NCBI GenBank assembly: GCA_002345845.1
Contig: DDWF01000295.1
Location: 10,749-18,619, forward strand
Length of the DNA stretch: 7,871 nt
Reading direction: 5' to 3'
Source of the DNA: Betaproteobacteria bacterium UBA2293
GTDB taxonomy: Bacteria; Pseudomonadota; Gammaproteobacteria; Burkholderiales; Rhodocyclaceae
The notes under the pieces were generated by a model, which was not told where the DNA came from, made no database searches, and was given only the letters and a program-made list of their open reading frames with translations. This document shows, piece by piece, positions 1-4,643 of this stretch (position 1 is its first letter; every line of letters begins with the position of its first letter). Both the position numbers and the translations under genes were made by a program.

Positions 1-118
1 TGTCGAAGCGCAGATGCACGGCATTCGACACCTTGTTGACGTTCTGCCCGCCGGCACCCTGGGCGCGGATCGCGGTAATTTCGATTTCTTCGGGCGGAAT
101 GGTGATGAGGGGGCGCAT
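1..118 (-). CDS. arfB: Peptidyl-tRNA hydrolase ArfB (YaeJ-like), N-terminal part, runs off the window
   Basis: This is the first 39 codons of a minus-strand gene cut by the left edge. The translation begins [20 protein letters not shown] and continues [19 protein letters not shown]. The GGQ tripeptide within [12 protein letters not shown] is the catalytic loop of the class I release-factor superfamily. A GGQ loop this close to the N-terminus, with no preceding codon-recognition domain, is typical of ArfB, which binds stalled ribosomes and hydrolyses the peptidyl-tRNA ester independently of a stop codon. The ArfB C-terminal basic tail, which senses the empty mRNA channel, lies outside the window, so a PrfH-like or other short GGQ protein cannot be fully excluded. 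The start is the ATG at 118-116. The gene is divergent from the HDOD gene, sharing a 159-base intergenic region. Confidence 0.9.
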   Translation of the reverse strand, partial: MRPLITIPPEEIEITAIRAQGAGGQNVNKVSNAVHLRFD

Positions 119-216
119 GGTCACGCAGTCTACGGCAGGCAGGCTGCTTTGTATTGCCCGGGGTGATGCCCTTGGCGGTCGCAATCGCCAGCATCTGCGC
201 TTACCATGTACGAGAA

Positions 217-242
217 CTGCCGAAGCCATTCACGCTCGGCAG
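217..242. repeat. Inverted repeat, 7-bp stem, in the arfB/HDOD intergenic region
   Basis: CTGCCGA at 217-223 is the exact reverse complement of TCGGCAG at 236-242, with a 12-base loop. There is no T tract, so it is not an intrinsic terminator. It lies just upstream of the HDOD ribosome-binding site and could be a leader hairpin or an operator. I see no named binding motif. The rest of 119-277 holds only the Shine-Dalgarno sequence; no convincing promoter was found on either strand. Confidence 0.3.
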
Positions 243-258
243 GACGAGCGACAATGTC

Positions 259-264
259 AGGAGG
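259..264 (+). promoter_or_regulatory. Ribosome-binding site of the HDOD gene
   Basis: AGGAGG is a full-consensus Shine-Dalgarno sequence, but it sits 13 bases before the ATG at 278, longer than usual. The HDOD frame has a TAA at 269-271, so no earlier start is possible. A closer ATG at 254 opens only a five-codon frame. Confidence 0.6.
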
Positions 265-277
265 CAGATAACAAACC

Positions 278-1117
278 ATGGAAAGCAGAGAGGCGATTCG
301 CCGGCTGGCGGCGGAGACGGAAGGCGGCGAACTGGTTTTTTCGACACACGCCCAGGTGGCGTTGCAGGTACGGCTGGCGCTGGACGATCCGGAAATCCAC
401 ATGGACAAGGCGGCAAAGCTGGTCCAGGCCGAGCCGATGCTGGCCGCCAGGGTCGTCGGCCTGGCCAACTCGGTGGTCTACAACCGCAGCGGCGGCAGCG
501 TCTCCGACGTCCGCACGGCCCTGATGCGCCTCGGTCTGCCACTCATCCGCAGCCTGTCCACAGCCCTGATCATGCGTCAGTTCGCCAACGCCCAGTCGGC
601 CGTTCAGGACGATCTGTCGACGCGACTGTGGGAGCACAGCACGCACGTGGCAGCCCTCAGCCAGATCCTCGCCCGCCGGGTCAGCCGGCAGAATCCCGAA
701 ATGGCCCTGTTTGCCGGCATCGTTCACGAAGTCGGCAGCTTCTATCTGATCTCCCGCGCCGGCGACTGCCCGGACCTGCTGGGCGAAGGGGTCGAGGATG
801 CCTGGCGCAATGGCGGCGAAGCCCAGATCGGCCAGGCGGTGCTGCGTGCGCTGTCAGTGCCGGACGAAATCGCCGCGGCTGTCCGCGCGCAATGGGCCGG
901 AAACTTCACCATTCCGCCAAAAAACCTGGCCGACACCCTGTATCTGGCCAATTGCCTGACGCCGATCGCCAACCCCCTGAGTCCGCCGTCAGCCGATATG
1001 GAGCGCAACGCGATGCTCGCCCTGTCGACGCAGGTGATGGCCGACCGCAGTCTGGCGGAAATTCTCGAGGAATCCGGGGAAGAGCTCAGCTCGCTGGCAG
1101 CTTCCCTGAGTCTTTGA
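278..1117 (+). CDS. HDOD-domain protein (stand-alone)
   Basis: A 279-residue protein that is almost entirely one HDOD domain, the HD-related output domain found alone or with signalling modules in c-di-GMP, chemotaxis and stress pathways. Seen directly: LDDPE at 35-39, the helix with AEPMLAARVVGLANSVVY at 51-68 (matching the family pattern DPxLaxrvLrlaNSa.y), WEHS at 118-121, and FAGIVHEVG at 145-153, which corresponds to the HD site. That last position reads HE rather than HD. HDOD proteins usually lack the full metal-binding set of true HD phosphohydrolases, so a non-catalytic scaffold or signalling role is likely. No receiver, GGDEF, EAL or membrane segment is present. The TAA just upstream fixes the ATG start. 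It lies directly before the c-di-GMP riboswitch transcript, which suggests but does not prove a shared signalling theme. Confidence 0.9.
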   Translation: MESREAIRRLAAETEGGELVFSTHAQVALQVRLALDDPEIHMDKAAKLVQAEPMLAARVVGLANSVVYNRSGGSVSDVRTALMRLGLPLIRSLSTALIMRQFANAQSAVQDDLSTRLWEHSTHVAALSQILARRVSRQNPEMALFAGIVHEVGSFYLISRAGDCPDLLGEGVEDAWRNGGEAQIGQAVLRALSVPDEIAAAVRAQWAGNFTIPPKNLADTLYLANCLTPIANPLSPPSADMERNAMLALSTQVMADRSLAEILEESGEELSSLAASLSL

Positions 1118-1147
1118 TTTTGTTCTGTAAATCTTCAGCCATTGAAC

Positions 1148-1153
1148 TAGAAT
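1148..1153 (+). promoter_or_regulatory. Putative -10 box for the riboswitch/DUF1631 transcript
   Basis: TAGAAT differs from the sigma-70 consensus TATAAT at one position. No good -35 lies 16-18 bases upstream (the bases there read around TTCTGT/CTGTAA), so the promoter would be weak or activator-assisted. The predicted start near 1160 falls exactly where the riboswitch closing helix begins, which supports the assignment. Confidence 0.45.
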
Positions 1154-1160
1154 GAACCAG

Positions 1161-1269
1161 TGGCCTAACTGCATCAAGGCAAACCCATCGAAAGATGGGG
1201 ACGCAAAGTCACCGGTCTAAGGGGTTGTAGCTGTTTGCTCAACCCTAGGATAGCGGAACTGCCAGGCTA
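1161..1269 (+). ncRNA. Cyclic-di-GMP-I riboswitch aptamer (GEMM-I)
   Basis: The core follows the GEMM-I pattern in order. GGCAAACC at 1179-1186 leads into the first hairpin, CCCATC-GAAA-GATGGG at 1184-1199, a perfect 6-bp stem with the GNRA tetraloop. The near-invariant GACGCAAAG follows at 1200-1208. Next come CCG-GTCTAA from 1211 (tetraloop-receptor side), the second hairpin GGGTTG/CAACCC closed around TAGCTGTTTGCT, and AGGATAGCGG up to 1256 (receptor and closing strand; CCG at 1211-1213 pairs with CGG at 1254-1256). An outer helix can form between TGGCCT at 1161-1166 and AGGCTA at 1264-1269 (one G-U pair). GEMM-I RNAs bind the second messenger c-di-GMP in the three-way junction. It is 154 bases upstream of the DUF1631 start, on the same strand, with no gene in between. 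Confidence 0.9.
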
Positions 1270-1279
1270 GGCGGGATCA

Positions 1280-1302
1280 GTCGTCTCACCCCGTGAGGCG
1301 AC
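1280..1302 (+). promoter_or_regulatory. Candidate expression-platform hairpin of the c-di-GMP riboswitch
   Basis: GTCGTCTCAC at 1280-1289 pairs over all 10 bases (one G-U) with GTGAGGCGAC at 1293-1302, around a CCC loop, 11 bases after the aptamer. No T run follows, so it is not an intrinsic terminator. GAGGCGA at 1295-1301 in the 3' arm is repeated exactly at 1414-1420, the DUF1631 ribosome-binding site. TCGTCTC at 1281-1287 can therefore pair either within the hairpin or with that site. This suggests translational control by competing pairings; the direction (on or off with ligand) cannot be read from the sequence. Confidence 0.5.
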
Positions 1303-1412
1303 AGGTCGCGCAGTCCGTGGCGCGTCCTCATTGCTTCACCTGCTTTCATTGGTTTGCCCAACAGGCCCGATTTGATTGGCGTGCGACAGCTTGGTATGGT
1401 GTCAGAGGCAAA

Positions 1413-1417
1413 AGAGG
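1413..1417 (+). promoter_or_regulatory. Ribosome-binding site of the DUF1631 gene
   Basis: AGAGG lies 5 bases before the ATG at 1423 and decides this start over the in-frame ATGs at 1354 and 1396, which lack a comparable site. A second AGAGG sits at 1404-1408. The extended site GAGGCGA is the possible target of the riboswitch platform. Confidence 0.6.
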
Positions 1418-1422
1418 CGAAC

Positions 1423-3615
1423 ATGACAGCGACGACCTACAACAACGTAATCAATCTTCAGCCAGGTGGCCCGCGCGTTACTGGCGCCGCCAACCGCATT
1501 CTGCTCGAATGCCGGGATCTGGCTTCCCGTCGCCTGCGTGAGGCCTTGCGCGAGATGCGCCAGAGAGCCGCCGAGAACTTCGGCCGGCGTGCCGACGAAA
1601 CGACGGAAGCCGACGAACGCCGCTTCCTTCTGGGTCTCAAGGACAGTCTGACGGAACGGGGAAGCCGCCTGGAAAACCAGTTCGCTGCGCACTGGACCCG
1701 TGAATTCGACGCCGCCCTGAAGGGACCGCAACAGCATCACGCGACCGGCGAAATCGTGCTGGAGGAGTTGCAGATCGTCGATTTCGGCGAACTGGACGAG
1801 GATCTCGCCCTCAAGGCCCTGACCAGCCGGATCAAGGACAGGTGCGAGGCCGAGCTCTATGCGCTGGGTCGCCGCTTCAATTACCTGGTCAGTCGGGAGG
1901 CTGCCCCGGAAAGCGCCAATCCGTCATCGCCCGAAGTGTTCACCCGCGTCCTCAAGGACGCGCTGCGTGACACGGAGTTCGACAGCAAGGCCCGCCTGGA
2001 ACTTTTCCGCTTCCTGGAAAGCGGCATCGATGCCGATGTCGGCCCGGTGTATCAGGCGCTCAATGCCCACCTGCTGCAGCATGGCGTCCTGCCCAACCTG
2101 CGCCGCGATTACGGCAAGGCGCCCGGCCAGGCGCCTGACTCCGCCACCAGCACCGCCAGTGAAAAGGCGAAGCCCAAGACCGCCGGCGACATGTTCGAAA
2201 TGCTGCAGCACCTGGTCGCCAGTAGCTCCGCCCAGCAAGCCATTGCCCCCCAGGGGGCTGCCAACCCGCTGGCAGCAGCCTTTGCCGCCAGCGGCGAGCG
2301 CCCGGCGCCGCCAACACCGCAGGTCTGGGCCTCCCTGGAAACGCTTCAGCATGCGATTCCGGTCGCCCTCTCGCCGCAACCAACGGCTACCGACCTGGCC
2401 AATGTCCTGCACCAGTTCCGCGCCAGCGATGTCGGGCAAGGTCTTGGCCAACTCGATGCGATCACCGTCGACATCGTCGCCATGCTCTTCGACATGATCT
2501 TCGACGACCGCGAAATCGCCGATCCGATCAAAGCCCTGGTCGGCAAGCTGCAAATCCCGGTGCTCAAGGTGGCGATGCTTGATCGCAGCTTCTTCTCCAG
2601 CAAGGCACATCCGACCCGTCACCTGCTCGACGTCATCTCGCGGGCAGCCCTGCGCTGGGGCCGTGAGGTCGGCCACAACGACCCCGTCTACCGCAAGATC
2701 GCCGAAGTCATCGAACGCATCCACAGCGACTTCAAGCAGGACACCGAGCTGTTCAAGTCGCTGGCCATCGAACTGGAAGCCTTCCTCAAGACACACGAGG
2801 ACGCCTCGGAAAGCAATCTCAACCGCGCCGCCCAGCTTGTCGTCCAGCGCGAACTGGAAGAGCTGGCCACCCTGGCGGCCGACAGCGAATTGCACTTCTG
2901 GCTGTGCAGTGACCTGCCGATGGCGGTCAAGGACCTGCTCGACCATGAATGGCGCGCCCTGTTGAAGAAGATTCACCTCAACGAAGGCCCGGAAAGCGAC
3001 GTCTGGCAAAACGCCCTGACCACGGCTGCCGACCTGGCAGACAGCGTGCGGGCCAAGCACGACGGCCAGGGACGCCAGGCCCTGGCCCGCCAGTTGCCTG
3101 TGTTGATCAAGCAACTGACGGCCGGCTTCGATCGCGTCGGCGTGCCTGCCGACCGCCGGCACAGCCTGCTCGACGCCCTCTTCTCCCTGCACGCCGCCTC
3201 GCTGCGCGGCACTGAACCGCCGCCCGAGAGCCAGCTGACGCCCGAGCCGGAAACGCTGGCCGAACCGGAGATCGCCAGCCAGTCCCTGGACGATGGCGAA
3301 ATCAAGGTGCACAGCATTTCGGTCACCGCCCCCATGCTCGCCAGCCCCACCTTGCAAGACGTCTCGGCACTGCAACGCGGCGACTGGGTCGAATACATCC
3401 AGGCCGACGGCAGCGCCATTCGCTACCGCCTTTCCTGGATCAGCCCGCAGCGCGGCATCTTCCTGTTCACCAATCCCGAATCGCCGAACGCCCTCGCCGT
3501 CTCGCCGGAAGCCATGAGCCTGCAGATCGAGCGCGGCGAAGTCCGCCTGCTATCCAGCGAGCCGATCTTCGATCGCGCCCTGTCGCGCACCATCGACGTC
3601 CTGCAGGCAGCCTGA
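1423..3615 (+). CDS. DUF1631-family protein under c-di-GMP riboswitch control
   Basis: A 730-residue soluble protein recognised as the DUF1631 family of beta- and gammaproteobacteria, whose function is not established. It has no signal peptide or membrane segment. The N-terminal part is helical, charged and rich in Arg/Glu. A low-complexity Ala/Pro/Thr linker spans roughly residues 225-310. A long helical core follows, and another acidic Pro/Glu-rich linker (around 600-630) leads to a compact C-terminal domain at about 648-725. That domain contains GDWVEYIQADGS, RYRLSWISPQRGIFLFTN and a final IDVLQAA. It looks like a small beta barrel of the kind compared to PilZ in this family, but I do not see the canonical RxxxR plus DxSxxG c-di-GMP-binding motifs, so direct ligand binding is not claimed. 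The start at 1423 is chosen for its Shine-Dalgarno; 1354 would add 23 residues. The leader carries a GEMM-I riboswitch, so expression should respond to c-di-GMP, which links the protein to the motility/surface lifestyle switch. Confidence 0.85.
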   Translation: MTATTYNNVINLQPGGPRVTGAANRILLECRDLASRRLREALREMRQRAAENFGRRADETTEADERRFLLGLKDSLTERGSRLENQFAAHWTREFDAALKGPQQHHATGEIVLEELQIVDFGELDEDLALKALTSRIKDRCEAELYALGRRFNYLVSREAAPESANPSSPEVFTRVLKDALRDTEFDSKARLELFRFLESGIDADVGPVYQALNAHLLQHGVLPNLRRDYGKAPGQAPDSATSTASEKAKPKTAGDMFEMLQHLVASSSAQQAIAPQGAANPLAAAFAASGERPAPPTPQVWASLETLQHAIPVALSPQPTATDLANVLHQFRASDVGQGLGQLDAITVDIVAMLFDMIFDDREIADPIKALVGKLQIPVLKVAMLDRSFFSSKAHPTRHLLDVISRAALRWGREVGHNDPVYRKIAEVIERIHSDFKQDTELFKSLAIELEAFLKTHEDASESNLNRAAQLVVQRELEELATLAADSELHFWLCSDLPMAVKDLLDHEWRALLKKIHLNEGPESDVWQNALTTAADLADSVRAKHDGQGRQALARQLPVLIKQLTAGFDRVGVPADRRHSLLDALFSLHAASLRGTEPPPESQLTPEPETLAEPEIASQSLDDGEIKVHSISVTAPMLASPTLQDVSALQRGDWVEYIQADGSAIRYRLSWISPQRGIFLFTNPESPNALAVSPEAMSLQIERGEVRLLSSEPIFDRALSRTIDVLQAA

Positions 3616-3632
3616 ATCCGCGGGGAGGCAAA

Positions 3633-3672
3633 CCGGGCGGCGAGCGCAGCGCGTGCAAAAACGCTCGCCCGG
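3633..3672. repeat. GC-rich inverted repeat between DUF1631 and HAD genes
   Basis: CCGGGCGGCGAGCG at 3633-3646 can pair with CGCTCGCCCGG at 3662-3672, leaving a 3-base bulge and a loop ending in AAAAA. No T tract follows on the plus strand, so it is at best a Rho-type or attenuating structure at the end of the DUF1631 transcript. A GATAAT hexamer at 3686-3691 resembles a -10 box for the HAD gene but lacks a fitting -35. Confidence 0.3.
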
Positions 3673-3721
3673 GATTCGTGCAAGCGATAATCGCCCCCTC
3701 CGATCCATCGCCCGCAAACCC

Positions 3722-4378
3722 ATGGCCCGCTATCAGCACATCCTCTTCGACCTCGACGGCACCCTCATCGATTCCGCCCCTGCCATCCTGGCCAGCTTCC
3801 GCGAAGCCTTCACCCAGGCAGACATCCCCCCGGCCTGCACCATCGACGAAAGCATCATCGGCCCGCCGCTGACGGAAACCCTGCAACACCTCGCCGGCAG
3901 CCAGGACCCCGCCCTGATCGCCCGCCTCACCGAGGCCTTCAAGGCCAGCTACGACAGCGACGGCTACAAGGCCACCGCCGCCTACGACGGCATCGGCGCC
4001 ATGCTCGCCGGCCTGGCCGCCGCCGGCCTGACCCTCTCCATCGCCACCAACAAACGCATCCACCCCACCCGCCTGATCCTCGACCACCTCGGCTGGCGCC
4101 ACCACTTCGCCCACGTCTACGCCCTCGACCTGTTCCCCACCCGCCTGCCCAACAAAGCCGCCATGATCGGCCGCCTGCTGGCCGACCAGGCCATCCCCCG
4201 CGACCAAGCCATCTACATCGGCGATCGCAGCGAAGACGGCGAATCGGCCGACGCCAACAAGCTCCCCTTCATCGCCGTCACCTGGGGCTACGGCAGTCTG
4301 CAAGCTGAGGAAATGCACGAGGAATGGCGCATGGCGCCGCGACCGGAACGACTCAGCGAGATGCTGCTGGCGGACTGA
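3722..4378 (+). CDS. HAD-family phosphatase, phosphoglycolate-phosphatase-like
   Basis: A 218-residue cytosolic HAD hydrolase, the usual length for Gph-type enzymes. All four HAD motifs are visible: motif I ILFDLDGTLIDS with nucleophile D10 and acid/base D12; motif II SIATNK with T109; motif III lysine K145 in RLPNK; motif IV YIGDRSEDGESADAN with D168 and D172, the Mg-binding acids. The helical cap between motifs I and II (about residues 20-85) is the small C1 type. Family members dephosphorylate small phosphorylated metabolites such as 2-phosphoglycolate, but substrate specificity is not readable from these motifs and the gene is not in a recognisable cbb operon. Translation is assigned to the ATG at 3722, directly before the conserved MARYQHILFD; the in-frame ATG at 3653 would add 23 atypical residues. 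No good Shine-Dalgarno precedes either. GC is very high, with strong C at third positions. Confidence 0.88.
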   Translation: MARYQHILFDLDGTLIDSAPAILASFREAFTQADIPPACTIDESIIGPPLTETLQHLAGSQDPALIARLTEAFKASYDSDGYKATAAYDGIGAMLAGLAAAGLTLSIATNKRIHPTRLILDHLGWRHHFAHVYALDLFPTRLPNKAAMIGRLLADQAIPRDQAIYIGDRSEDGESADANKLPFIAVTWGYGSLQAEEMHEEWRMAPRPERLSEMLLAD

Positions 4379-4425
4379 GCATCTGCAACTCGGCCTGAGC
4401 GGCCGTCCAGTTCTCGCCGAATAAA

Positions 4426-4452
4426 CGGCAGCAGTCTGCTCTATTGCTGCCG
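4426..4452. repeat. Perfect 8-bp inverted repeat in the 4379-4639 gap
   Basis: CGGCAGCA at 4426-4433 and TGCTGCCG at 4445-4452 form an exact stem with an 11-base loop. A shorter one, CGGCC/GGCCG, lies at 4391-4405. Neither is followed by a T tract. The 261-base gap (4379-4639) holds no supported gene. It is the left edge of the lower-GC segment and may contain a boundary or a dispersed repeat, which cannot be judged from one copy. Confidence 0.35.
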
Positions 4453-4570
4453 GTCGTCGCGGATGAAGGCTGAACGGAATCCTTCCCTTATGGGGTGACA
4501 CAGCGTACGTGGCTGGCGACATTGTGATATTCAAAAACCCGAAGCGTCGGCGCCGATAATGCCTTCCGCA

Positions 4571-4597
4571 TTGACTTCGAGATCGATGCCTCATAAA
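4571..4597 (+). promoter_or_regulatory. Possible sigma-70 promoter of the nuclease-domain gene
   Basis: TTGACT at 4571-4576 matches five of six -35 bases. CATAAA at 4592-4597 matches four of six -10 bases, with a short 15-base spacer; shifting to TAAATC at 4594-4599 gives a 17-base spacer but a poorer box. A start near 4604 would leave a leader of only a few bases before the ATG at 4611, or about 35 bases before the TTG at 4640. Confidence 0.35.
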
Positions 4598-4610
4598 TCA
4601 TGGGGCTGAA

Positions 4611-4643
4611 ATGAGATACGCCAAGCTGGGAAAAAAGAATTGA
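4611..4643 (+). other. Ten-codon leader ORF with A-AAA-AAG slippery heptamer
   Basis: ATG at 4611 opens MRYAKLGKKN and ends at TGA 4641-4643. A GGGG run at 4602-4605 can serve as a weak Shine-Dalgarno. The bases at 4631-4637 read A AAA AAG in exactly the phase of this ORF (GGA AAA AAG), the heptamer used for -1 frameshifting in E. coli dnaX. A -1 slip there continues GAA TTG AAC straight into the large ORF starting at 4640, and would add about ten residues (MRYAKLGKKE) in front of its TTG-encoded first residue. The leader stop overlaps that TTG (TTGA), which would also permit translational coupling. A one-base deletion or read error in the A6 run would look the same. Confidence 0.4.

Noticed and set aside
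154..1155. 333-residue plus-strand frame overlapping the HDOD gene
   Set aside because: It is a shifted reading of the HDOD gene, rich in Arg/Pro/Gly, while the 278 frame gives a complete HDOD domain.
1280..1302. Intrinsic terminator after the aptamer
   Set aside because: The stem is good, but the bases after it (AGGTCGCGCAG) contain no T run, so intrinsic termination on the plus strand is unlikely.
1372..1400. Promoter-like TTGATT, 17 bases, TATGGT before the DUF1631 gene
   Set aside because: Each hexamer has two mismatches, and it would bypass the riboswitch. Kept only as a possible secondary promoter, not annotated.
1924..3375. 483-residue minus-strand open frame
   Set aside because: It lies wholly inside the DUF1631 gene in the antisense direction. 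Its residues are the Gly/Val/Gln/Asp-rich kind produced by antisense reading of GC-rich codons, and it shows no domain.
3467..4594. 375-residue minus-strand open frame across the HAD gene
   Set aside because: It is antisense to a HAD gene with all four motifs; the low-complexity Gly/Val/Ala/Asp translation is typical of a shadow frame. The part in 4379-4594 shows no recognisable protein.
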